Assembly: GCA_945900705.1 (NCBI GenBank) | Contig: CAMDKJ010000103.1 | Coordinates: 1-6,189, forward strand | Length of the DNA stretch: 6,189 nucleotides | DNA from: Bifidobacterium breve | GTDB taxonomy: Bacteria > Actinomycetota > Actinomycetes > S36-B12 | Reading direction: 5' to 3' | Shown here: one piece after another, positions 1 to 6,189 of the stretch | Layout: every line of letters starts with the position of its first letter | How positions within the stretch are numbered: the first letter of the stretch is position 1 | The notes under the pieces: model-generated | What the model was told of the DNA's origin: nothing | Databases searched by the model: none | Seen by the model: the letters and a program-made list of their open reading frames with translations, nothing else | Position numbers and translations under genes: made by a program

Positions 1-804
1 CCCACCGCCAGCCAGTACGTCGACAGATTCTTGGACCTCAAGGGCATTGCCCACCATCAGACCCAAAGGTACGTCCATCGCCGTGATCAAAGCCTTGGTG
101 CACACTCCTGAGTCATTACCGATCCGAACCATGGTTTCGGCCAACTTGCGGGCTTGCAGCGGGTCGGACATGAAAGCTCCCGACCCAGTTTTAACATCAA
201 GTACCAGGCCGCTCGCACCCTCGGCGATTTTCTTGCTCATGATGCTAGAGGCAATCAATGGAATCGACTCCACTGTCGCCGTTACATCACGTAAGGCGTA
301 GAGCTTCTTATCGGCTGGTGCCAGCCCCGGCCCCGCGGCGCAGATAACACCGCCTACCGCCTGCAGCACATTGAACATCTCCTCGGCCGTGAGCTCCGCA
401 CGCCAGCCTTTGATCGACTCAAGTTTGTCGAGGGTGCCACCGGTGTGACCAAGGCCTCGCCCGCTCAATTGCGGTACAGCAGCACCACATGCCGCCACCA
501 CCGGTACCAACGGGAGAGTAATTTTGTCGCCCACCCCACCGGTGGAATGCTTATCGACGGTAGGGCGATCAAGGGCTTCGAAATCCATGCGCTCACCGCT
601 ACGAATCATCGCATCGGTCCAGCGCACAATTTCACGATCGTCCATACCATTTAGGAAGATCGACATGGCCAAAGCAGCCATTTGCTCCTCTGCAACTACC
701 CCTCGAACATAGGCGTCAATTACCCAATCGATTTGCTCGGGTGTGAGCACACCCTTGTCGCGCTTGGTACGAATCACATCAACTACCGCAAACCGCTCAA
801 CCAT
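1..804 (-). CDS. deoA: Thymidine / pyrimidine-nucleoside phosphorylase, C-terminus cut off by the left window edge
   Basis: This cytosolic enzyme phosphorolyses thymidine, deoxyuridine or uridine to the free base and (deoxy)ribose-1-phosphate. The minus strand is open for 268 codons from ATG 804 to base 1; the family is about 430-440 residues, so the C-terminal part of the alpha/beta domain lies outside. The family signature SGRGLGHTGGTLDKLE is at residues 114-129. The phosphate-binding KHSTGG is at 85-90 and the base-binding residues are R172, S187 and K191 (YALRD...IASSIMSKK), each one position beyond the E. coli numbering. A purine-rich AGAGGGAAAG lies about 8 nt before the ATG and supports this start. 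The gene overlaps the end of a cdd fragment by 8 nt, the usual cdd-deoA coupling in actinobacteria. Thymidine versus broad pyrimidine specificity cannot be decided here. Family call is secure. Confidence 0.96.
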   Translation of the reverse strand, partial: MVERFAVVDVIRTKRDKGVLTPEQIDWVIDAYVRGVVAEEQMAALAMSIFLNGMDDREIVRWTDAMIRSGERMDFEALDRPTVDKHSTGGVGDKITLPLVPVVAACGAAVPQLSGRGLGHTGGTLDKLESIKGWRAELTAEEMFNVLQAVGGVICAAGPGLAPADKKLYALRDVTATVESIPLIASSIMSKKIAEGASGLVLDVKTGSGAFMSDPLQARKLAETMVRIGNDSGVCTKALITAMDVPLGLMVGNALEVQESVDVLAGGG

Positions 805-952
805 GGCGCAACTTTCCCTCTGCTCGGTCGATAAGGTCTTGGGGTCCAAATGCCTGAGGCGAGATCTCACTCATCGGTAACACCCCAAGGGGCGTGCTCG
901 TAATGTAGTCGGCGGTTAGTTCTCCCACAACAACCGGCGGCCTCGGGGTTCC
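797..952 (-). pseudogene. cdd: C-terminal remnant of cytidine deaminase, upstream of and overlapping deoA
   Basis: The frame closing at TGA 799-797 ends with residues resembling the cytidine deaminase tail. SEISPQAFGPQDL matches the family pattern LLPxAFGPxDL, preceded by VVVGELTADYITSTPLGV in the place of the last beta strands. It is directly in front of deoA with an 8-nt overlap (ATGGTTGA), where a complete cdd normally sits. Upstream of about position 952 the resemblance fades: neither the zinc motif PCxxC nor the catalytic (H/C)AE is present, and the frame runs into the mtnA leader and then antisense to mtnA. It therefore looks like the last third of a broken gene; the 5' limit is approximate. 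Internal starts (ATG 874, GTG 934) could allow a short peptide, but not an active deaminase. A cdd N-terminus occurs at the opposite end of the window on the other strand. The call rests on the tail motif plus position. Confidence 0.68.
902..930 (-). promoter_or_regulatory. Possible promoter for deoA inside the cdd remnant
   Basis: On the minus strand TTGTGG (930-925) is followed after 17 nt by TACATT (907-902). This is a passable sigma-70/SigA-like pair, about 100 nt ahead of the deoA start. If the cdd break removed the original operon promoter, deoA would need one here. The -35 matches only half of the consensus and short promoter-like pairs are common by chance, so this is a weak suggestion. 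Confidence 0.22.
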
Positions 953-1012
953 TTGGTCGAGTCGGGGCTGGCTGCCCCACTGGGCTGACCACACGTCGCA
1001 TTCTGGGACCGT

Positions 1013-1025
1013 AGGAGGATAGCCT
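1013..1025 (+). promoter_or_regulatory. Purine-rich box plus TAGCCT just before mtnA
   Basis: AGGAGG (1013-1018) is a perfect Shine-Dalgarno core but stands 13 nt from ATG 1032, longer than ideal. One base later TAGCCT (1020-1025) has the TAnnnT form of a -10 box, 6 nt before the ATG, as expected for a leaderless start. The same arrangement, GGAGG-N-TAnnnT-CG, precedes mtnB at 4864. Whether it works as a ribosome site, a -10 element or a regulator site cannot be settled from sequence alone. Confidence 0.5.
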
Positions 1026-1031
1026 CGTCTC

Positions 1032-2066
1032 ATGCGTGCCGTTGAGTGGAACAAATCTGAGGGATACCTGCTGCTGATCGACCAGACCTTGCTGCCCGAT
1101 AAGCATGTCGTGGTGTCCTGTTCCACGGTTGATCAGGTGGTCGATGCCATCCAACGCCTTGTGGTTCGGGGAGCCCCGGCGCTGGGCGCGGTCGGTGCAT
1201 ACGGCGTAGCGGTTGCCATGATTCAGGCCCAGCGGGCCGGTTGGTCTGCGGACCAGTTGGTGGAGCAGGTACGACGGGTGCGTGATGCTCGTCCCACAGC
1301 GGTAAATCTCGCGTGGGGGGCGGATCGCGTGACCCCATTTATCAGCCAGGGAGTCGACGCGGTGCTCGCAGAAGCAGCTGCCGTCATGGTGGAAGACGAG
1401 GACGCAAACCGAGAACTTTCACGTTTGGGTGCCGACTGGATTCTCGCTCGAACCGGTCGCTCTAAGGTCCGAGTCCTGACCCACTGCAATACGGGATTCC
1501 TGGCCACCACGGCCTGGGGTACCGCGCTCGGCATCGTGCGCGAACTCCATCTACGCGATGCGCTGGAACTCGTCTACGTAAACGAGACCCGCCCATTACT
1601 ACAAGGTTCTCGACTGACGGCGTGGGAACTTCGGGAAGAGGGCATCGACTATCTCGTCCAGGTAGATGGCGCCGCCGCCAGCACGATCCTGCGCGGTCTG
1701 GTCGACGTGGCAATCATTGGCGCGGACCGAATAGCGCGCAATGGCGATACAGCGAACAAGATTGGCTCCGTGGGTGTCGCATTGGCTTGTGCGGACGCGG
1801 GGATTCCGTTCGTGGTGGCCGCTCCATCAACGACGGTCGACCTCGCAACTTCCACAGGAGAAGAGATTAACATTGAACTGCGCGATGGCGCGGAAGTCAC
1901 CGCCTTAGGCGGTGTTCGCATTGCGCCTCACGGCGCTAAAGGATTCAACCCAGCATTCGACGTAACGCCAGCACGTCTCATCTCAGCAATCGTGACGGAG
2001 CAAGGCGTTGTCGAGCCTTCAAAAATGCCGTCGGTGGACAATCTCGTCAAGGAAAAGACGGTATGA
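1032..2066 (+). CDS. mtnA: S-methyl-5-thioribose-1-phosphate isomerase
   Basis: MtnA converts methylthioribose-1-phosphate (and in several organisms 5-deoxyribose-1-phosphate) to the ribulose-1-phosphate, a cytosolic step of methionine salvage. The 344-residue product has the usual family length. The substrate loop RGAPALGAVGAYG is at 46-58. The conserved cysteine is C152 in THCNTGFLAT, VNETRPLLQGSRLTAWEL is at 183-200, and the catalytic aspartate is D232 in IIGADRIARNGD. The C-terminal block FNPAFDVTPARLISAI is at 305-320. These separate MtnA from the related eIF2B subunits and ribose-1,5-bisphosphate isomerases, although substrate choice among 5-substituted ribose phosphates is not fixed by them. 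ATG 1032 is the first possible start because an in-frame TAG lies at 1020-1022. The stop overlaps the next start as ATGA, implying co-transcription and translational coupling with the aldolase-dehydrogenase fusion. No kinase or MTA phosphorylase gene is seen in this window. Confidence 0.96.
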   Translation: MRAVEWNKSEGYLLLIDQTLLPDKHVVVSCSTVDQVVDAIQRLVVRGAPALGAVGAYGVAVAMIQAQRAGWSADQLVEQVRRVRDARPTAVNLAWGADRVTPFISQGVDAVLAEAAAVMVEDEDANRELSRLGADWILARTGRSKVRVLTHCNTGFLATTAWGTALGIVRELHLRDALELVYVNETRPLLQGSRLTAWELREEGIDYLVQVDGAAASTILRGLVDVAIIGADRIARNGDTANKIGSVGVALACADAGIPFVVAAPSTTVDLATSTGEEINIELRDGAEVTALGGVRIAPHGAKGFNPAFDVTPARLISAIVTEQGVVEPSKMPSVDNLVKEKTV

Positions 2067-4036
2067 GCGATCCGCTACGCCAACTTGTCGAGCGCTCCAA
2101 TCGCATCGGCGAGGATCCGTCCTTGGTCGTGTACGGAGGAGGTAACACTTCTGCCAAAGGCACTTTTGTTGACCACCTCGGTCGACAACAGGAGGTCATG
2201 TGGGTCAAAGGGTCTGGGGCAGACATGCGCGCTTCGATCGAATCCGACTACCCGGGACTGCGGCTGGGTGAGCTGACTGCACTCCGCGACCGCGGTGCGC
2301 TGAGCGATGAGGAGATGACCGACCTCGTCGCGCGCGCACTACTCGATCCTTCATCGCGGCGGCCATCTATTGAGACGCTATTGCACGCGTTCCTCCCCTT
2401 CACGCACATTGATCATGTGCACGCCGATGCGATCTGTTCGCTGACCAACCATGCTGAGGGACGCAGGGTCACGGCCGAAGCTCTAGGTGACGGATTCGCG
2501 TACGTGGAGTGGATGCGCCCAGGTTTCGAGTTGAGCAAGATCGTCGGTGACCTCTCGCATTACGACGGCGTGGTTCTTGCGCACCATGGGCTTATCACGT
2601 GGGCCGACTCCTCCGACGCTTGTTATCAACGAACAATGGCTGTCGTGGCTCAGGCGCGGGATTTTATTGCCCAGCACGCGATCGCCGCCGGACCGTTGCC
2701 CCGACACGATGACATCCCAGACGACGAACTGCAGCGGTTGTTGCTGCGCCTGCGCGGTGCAGTTGGCGCAACGGGGCATCGCATCTTGCGCATAGACGAC
2801 CGACTCCGCGCGGTCGCGGACCATCCACAGGTTGAGCGGATTGTCGCAGGTGGAGTCGCCAGCGCAGATCACATGCTGCGCATCAAGCCACGCTCACTTG
2901 TGGTGAAATCGATCGATCAAGTTGGATCAGCAGTTGGGCAGTACCGAGACGAGTACACCGCCTACGTGGATTGCCGCCGCGAGTTACTTCCTGAGGGCTC
3001 CGAACCTCACGATGCGATGCCGCGGGTGATGTTGGTCCCTGGGTTGGGTGCGATTACGACCGGAGCCTGCGAACAGGAGGCCGCTGTTGCGGCGGACATC
3101 GCGGTGCACACACACGAAGTAGCGCGAACGGTGCTAGACGCCTTCGGGGCACCTGAGCCGTTGAGTGATCTTGAGACTTTCCGTTTCGATTACTGGCCGA
3201 TGGAGTTGTACAAGCTCACTTTGAAACCGCAACCCGCGCAATTCGCCGGACGGATCGTGATCGTAACCGGCGCCGCCTCGGGTATTGGTCGAGGTATCGC
3301 GTTAGCACTTGGCGCCAGCGGTTGCTCCCTGGTCCTAGCCGATCGTGACGCGGCCGGCCTGGCGGAGGTCGCGTCTTCGTTGAGTGCAGCTGGCGCAGCT
3401 GACCCGGTGCTTGTTACCGGAGATCAATCGGATTCTTCGGTCACCTCGTCCACTGTTCGCCGTGCAGTTCGCCACTTCGGTGGCTTAGATGGGGTGGTCT
3501 TCAGCGCCGGGATAGGGGTGAGCGGAACTCTGACCGAGTTGACGGACGATCAGTGGGACACGGCATTGCGGGTAAACCTAACCAGCGCTTTCGCACTCAC
3601 GCGCGAGGCGATGCGGGCAATTCAGGACCAAGGCCTCGGCGGGTCGCTGGTGTACGTGGCGAGCAAGAACGCATTCGGACCTGGCGCGGGTTTTGGAGCG
3701 TACTCGGTATCTAAGGCGGGGCTGATTCAACTTATGCGTATTGCCGCACTCGAGGGTGGCAAGCACCAAATCAGAGCCAACGCCATCAACCCCGATGCGG
3801 TTTTCGATAACTCCAAACTCTGGGAAGGTGGCCTGCGCGAGGAGCGTGCGGCAGCACACGGCATCGCGCCGGAGAAACTAGAGGAGTTCTATGCCTCGCG
3901 GAATCTGCTCGGCCGCCACGTGACCACGGTAGATGTCGCGCAGGCCGCGGTTTTCCTGTTGTCAGATAACTCGTCGCGGACAACCGGTTCGGTACTGACG
4001 GTAGATGGCGGGGTTGCTGGGGCCTTCCCGCGCTAG
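2063..4036 (+). CDS. Bifunctional class II aldolase / short-chain dehydrogenase fusion (RhaD-RhaE-like)
   Basis: This 657-residue protein joins two enzymes. Residues about 1-390 form a class II aldolase/adducin domain, with phosphate-site GGGNTSAK (25-32) and KGSGADM (49-55), a catalytic-glutamate candidate E104 in PSIETLLHAF, and zinc ligands H118 and H120 (HVHAD) plus a histidine of HHG (174-176). Residues about 395-657 are an SDR: TGAASGIGRG (402-411), N505, catalytic S534, Y547 and K551 (YSVSK), and a C-terminal VDGG. The architecture is that of bifunctional rhamnulose-1-phosphate aldolase/alcohol dehydrogenases such as B. subtilis YuxG, about 30 residues longer. Such enzymes split a ketose-1-phosphate to DHAP and an aldehyde, and the SDR then processes the aldehyde. 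No rhamnose gene is visible. The 4-nt overlap with mtnA suggests instead MTRu-1-P or 5-deoxyribulose-1-P as substrate; that is inference. AAGGAAAAG (2049-2057) is the ribosome site. Domain calls are secure, substrate open. Confidence 0.93.
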   Translation: MSDPLRQLVERSNRIGEDPSLVVYGGGNTSAKGTFVDHLGRQQEVMWVKGSGADMRASIESDYPGLRLGELTALRDRGALSDEEMTDLVARALLDPSSRRPSIETLLHAFLPFTHIDHVHADAICSLTNHAEGRRVTAEALGDGFAYVEWMRPGFELSKIVGDLSHYDGVVLAHHGLITWADSSDACYQRTMAVVAQARDFIAQHAIAAGPLPRHDDIPDDELQRLLLRLRGAVGATGHRILRIDDRLRAVADHPQVERIVAGGVASADHMLRIKPRSLVVKSIDQVGSAVGQYRDEYTAYVDCRRELLPEGSEPHDAMPRVMLVPGLGAITTGACEQEAAVAADIAVHTHEVARTVLDAFGAPEPLSDLETFRFDYWPMELYKLTLKPQPAQFAGRIVIVTGAASGIGRGIALALGASGCSLVLADRDAAGLAEVASSLSAAGAADPVLVTGDQSDSSVTSSTVRRAVRHFGGLDGVVFSAGIGVSGTLTELTDDQWDTALRVNLTSAFALTREAMRAIQDQGLGGSLVYVASKNAFGPGAGFGAYSVSKAGLIQLMRIAALEGGKHQIRANAINPDAVFDNSKLWEGGLREERAAAHGIAPEKLEEFYASRNLLGRHVTTVDVAQAAVFLLSDNSSRTTGSVLTVDGGVAGAFPR

Positions 4037-4106
4037 GTCTGGTGACTACTTCACGATTTTGGCCGCGCGACCCATTCCCATCACGGTAGTGAGTCGGCGT
4101 CACAAG
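4037..4106 (+). terminator. Convergent gap with short inverted repeats, possible weak two-way terminator
   Basis: The 70-nt space between the converging fusion and mtnC genes holds GTGA-CTACT-TCAC (4042-4054) followed by GATTTT. It also holds TCAC-GGTA-GTGA (4081-4092), and GTGAC (4042-4046) can pair with GTCAC (4099-4103) across the gap. The stems are only 4-5 bp and T-runs are short, so intrinsic termination is possible but poorly supported. Nothing else is seen in the gap. Confidence 0.2.
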
Positions 4107-4814
<708 letters not shown>

Positions 4815-4847
4815 TGGCCTATCCAAGCGCACTCCTGTGGGGACCGA

Positions 4848-4875
4848 TTGCTGCCCGGTCACCGGAGGCTAAGGT
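4848..4875 (+). promoter_or_regulatory. Possible promoter and shared GGAGG-N-TAnnnT box before mtnB
   Basis: TTGCTG (4848-4853) and TAAGGT (4870-4875) are separated by 16 nt, and TAAGGT ends 7 nt before ATG 4883, which would give a leaderless or nearly leaderless mRNA. GGAGG (4864-4868) abuts the -10-like box exactly as in front of mtnA. Alternatively GGAGG (14 nt away) or AAGG (4871-4874, 8 nt away) is the ribosome site. The box lies in the mtnC-mtnB divergent region, so a regulator bound here could act on both. Confidence 0.38.
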
Positions 4876-4882
4876 CGGGGAC

Positions 4883-5494
4883 ATGAGTGGGGAGAATGGT
4901 CATTCGGCGCGGCTCGCCGCCACCGCGCGTCAGCTTTACGACAGCGGGTGGATGCGTGGGACCTCTGGGAATGTCTCGGTAATCGCCCAGGAAGACCCAC
5001 GGCAGCTGCTAGTGAGCGCAAGCGGAATCGCCAAGCACGCGACCTCGCCCGAGCATGCGGTGCTGACGGATGCTCACGGAGTTGCCCTGGCGGGCCAGGC
5101 TCACCACCCCAGTGCAGAGGCCAAAGTCCACGCAAAGATCATCGACATCGCGCAGGCACACGCTGTGGTGCACGTACATACGCTGCCCTCGGTATTGGCC
5201 GCCGCCCGCTGGCCCGGCGGGGTTGAAATCGCCGACAATGAATTGCTCAAGGGACTTGGGTGTGCTGCTGAGGGCGAGCGGTACCAGGTGCCGGTGGTGG
5301 CGAACAGCCAGGACATGGATGATTTGAGCAATCGCATCGCTCGGGCCCTGAACCCAAAAGTGCCGATCGTCTTGGTGGCCGATCATGGAATGTACGTCTG
5401 GGGCACGTCCCTTGAGGATGCGGCGAATCGCACGGAATGTGCTGACTGGCTGCTTCAGCACGCACTCCTGCGTGAGCTTGTGCTCGACCGCTAG
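4883..5494 (+). CDS. mtnB: Methylthioribulose-1-phosphate dehydratase
   Basis: MtnB dehydrates MTRu-1-P to 2,3-diketo-5-methylthiopentyl-1-phosphate, the substrate of MtnC. It is a zinc enzyme of the class II aldolase/adducin fold. The 203-residue product has GTSGNVS (26-32) and SASGIAK (45-51) at the phosphate site, PSAEAKVHAKIID (76-88), and zinc ligands H97 and H99 in VVHVHT. An acidic candidate is E120 before LLKGLG, VPVVANSQDMDDLS is at 136-149, and the third ligand H168 is in ADHGMYVWG. The frame extends upstream to ATG 4814, but that extension is unconserved-looking and overlaps the mtnC 5' end. ATG 4883 places GTSGNVS at the usual distance and follows ribosome-site-like purines. It leads a transcript with mtnD (29-nt gap) and cdd. 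It shares fold and probable substrate with the aldolase half of the upstream fusion. Confidence 0.95.
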   Translation: MSGENGHSARLAATARQLYDSGWMRGTSGNVSVIAQEDPRQLLVSASGIAKHATSPEHAVLTDAHGVALAGQAHHPSAEAKVHAKIIDIAQAHAVVHVHTLPSVLAAARWPGGVEIADNELLKGLGCAAEGERYQVPVVANSQDMDDLSNRIARALNPKVPIVLVADHGMYVWGTSLEDAANRTECADWLLQHALLRELVLDR

Positions 5495-5523
5495 TTTTTT
5501 CATCAACGCGAAAGGAAGTCCAG

Positions 5524-6114
5524 ATGAGCCTGCTGACCGTGTGGTCTGACACCGACCCTATGACACACCTGATTCAGACCGCTGACGCCGAGGTGATCGC
5601 CCGTGAACTAGGTGGCGTGGGTGTTTCCTACGCGCTCTTGGACATACGAGATGACGTGCCCCTCGATGGCAGCCAGGAGGATGTGCTCACCGCCTACCGC
5701 GAACTTGTTGAGCAACTCGTGTCCGAGCACGGCTACACGCTAATCGATGTGGCCCAACTGCACCTGTCTGCGGACAGCTCTCAATCCCAGAAGGAGACCG
5801 CGGCTGGCGCCCGGTTGAAGTTCCTTCGTGAGCATACGCACGACGAAGAGGAGATCCGGTTCTTCTCGCACGGCAGCGGGGTTTTCTACCTGCACATTGG
5901 CGACCGAGTTCTGGCAATGCTATGCACTGCAGGTGATCTCCTCAGCGTCCCCGCTCTGACCACCCACTGGTTCGACATGGGAACGAAGCCGGACTTCACC
6001 GCGATTCGCTTCTTCCACGCCGATGACGGCTGGGTCGGTACCTTCACCGGTAGTGACATTGCCACGCTATTCCCAACGCACGATGAGTTGGCAGCGGCGG
6101 CGGCGCGTGCCTGA
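5524..6114 (+). CDS. mtnD: Acireductone dioxygenase (cupin)
   Basis: MtnD oxidises the acireductone with O2. The iron form yields 2-keto-4-methylthiobutyrate (the methionine precursor) and formate; the nickel form gives methylthiopropionate, CO and formate. The metal cannot be predicted from sequence. The 196-residue product carries the cupin metal set H104, H106, E110 (HTHDEEEIRFF) and H148 (TTHWFDMG), with the 44-residue distance between H104 and H148 found in the characterised Klebsiella enzyme (H96 to H140). IRFFHADDGWVG (161-172) is the familiar C-terminal block. AAGGAAG (5512-5518) stands 5 nt before ATG 5524 and supports the start. The gene follows mtnB by 29 nt, including a T6 run (5495-5500) directly after the mtnB stop without an adjacent strong hairpin. 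Its last 8 nt overlap the cdd start, so the three genes are probably one operon. Confidence 0.96.
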   Translation: MSLLTVWSDTDPMTHLIQTADAEVIARELGGVGVSYALLDIRDDVPLDGSQEDVLTAYRELVEQLVSEHGYTLIDVAQLHLSADSSQSQKETAAGARLKFLREHTHDEEEIRFFSHGSGVFYLHIGDRVLAMLCTAGDLLSVPALTTHWFDMGTKPDFTAIRFFHADDGWVGTFTGSDIATLFPTHDELAAAAARA

Positions 6115-6189
6115 CATTGACGAGCCTAGGTGGGAGCAACTAAGGCAGGCCGCACGTGCCGCTCGTGAGTTGGCTTATGCCCCTTACTC
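6107..6189 (+). CDS. cdd: Cytidine deaminase, N-terminal 27 codons, cut by the right window edge
   Basis: Cytidine deaminase converts (deoxy)cytidine to (deoxy)uridine, feeding pyrimidine nucleoside phosphorylase. From GTG 6107 the plus strand reads MPDIDEPRW, then RQAARAARELAYAPY at residues 13-27, which is the family N-terminal helix ending in the conserved APYS. It closely resembles the start of the mycobacterial enzyme (MPDVDW...YVPYS). The catalytic (H/C)AE and PCxxC motifs would lie beyond the edge, so integrity cannot be judged. GTG overlaps the mtnD stop by 8 nt (GTGCCTGA) with no clear ribosome site, pointing to translational coupling to mtnD. Finding a cdd start joined to methionine salvage genes here, and a cdd end joined to deoA at the left on the other strand, is unusual. 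Confidence 0.85.
   Translation, partial: MPDIDEPRWEQLRQAARAARELAYAPY

Noticed and set aside
805..1031. SAM-type riboswitch ahead of mtnA
   Set aside because: A sulfur-metabolism cluster made this worth looking for, but neither strand shows a recognisable SAM-I, SAM-II or SAM-IV core. The stretch is explained by the cdd remnant, one small hairpin and the mtnA start signals.
797..1126. 109-codon minus-strand frame as an intact gene, starting antisense within mtnA
   Set aside because: Only the last 50 or so codons resemble a protein family (the cytidine deaminase tail). The upstream part is antisense to the mtnA start and leader and lacks the deaminase zinc motifs.
2063..4036. Rhamnose catabolism enzyme (rhamnulose-1-phosphate aldolase/lactaldehyde dehydrogenase) as the firm function
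   Set aside because: Architecture fits, but no rhamnose isomerase, kinase, mutarotase or transporter is in the window, and the gene is coupled to mtnA; only the domain-level call was kept.
5459..5500. Terminator at the end of mtnB: CACGCA-CTCC-TGCGTG (5459-5474), GAGC-TTGT-GCTC and the T6 run at 5495-5500
   Set aside because: The perfect 6-bp stem lies inside the coding region more than 20 nt before the T-run, and the nearer GAGC/GCTC stem is only 4 bp and 9 nt away. The tight mtnB-mtnD spacing argues for read-through.

Overview
The window reads as chromosomal DNA of an actinomycete-like bacterium (Actinomycetota). It has moderately high GC (about 60% by eye), short overlaps between genes, GTG starts, and a cytidine deaminase N-terminus and cdd-deoA junction resembling those of mycobacteria and their relatives. 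Genus cannot be told from the sequence.

Layout, left to right. (1) Positions 1-804, minus strand: the first 268 codons of a thymidine/pyrimidine-nucleoside phosphorylase (deoA), running off the left edge. (2) About 797-952, minus strand: the C-terminal third of a cytidine deaminase (cdd), overlapping the deoA start by 8 nt and lacking the catalytic zinc motifs. (3) 1032-4036, plus strand: mtnA (methylthioribose-1-phosphate isomerase), overlapped by 4 nt by a 657-residue fusion of a class II (zinc) aldolase with a short-chain dehydrogenase. (4) 4107-4814, minus strand: mtnC (enolase-phosphatase E1), convergent with the fusion gene and divergent from mtnB. (5) 4883-6114, plus strand: mtnB (methylthioribulose-1-phosphate dehydratase) and mtnD (acireductone dioxygenase). 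(6) 6107-6189, plus strand: the first 27 codons of a cytidine deaminase, overlapping mtnD by 8 nt and leaving the window at the right edge.

How it works together. MtnA, MtnB, MtnC and MtnD are successive enzymes of aerobic methionine salvage. They convert methylthioribose-1-phosphate, through methylthioribulose-1-phosphate (MTRu-1-P) and the acireductone, to ketomethylthiobutyrate. The first steps (MTA phosphorylase, or nucleosidase plus kinase) and the final transaminase are not in the window. The aldolase-dehydrogenase fusion sits directly behind mtnA. Its family cleaves ketose-1-phosphates to DHAP plus an aldehyde, so it could form a second exit from MTRu-1-P or 5-deoxyribulose-1-P, in the style of a DHAP shunt. 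That would compete with, or complement, MtnB, which has the same fold.

The most striking structural point is the divided cdd gene: a C-terminal piece on the minus strand at the left and an N-terminal piece on the plus strand at the right, with the whole mtn cluster between them. This geometry is what one inversion of an ancestral mtnA-fusion-mtnC-mtnB-mtnD-cdd-deoA cluster, broken inside cdd, would leave. A duplication followed by decay of one copy would look the same in this window.
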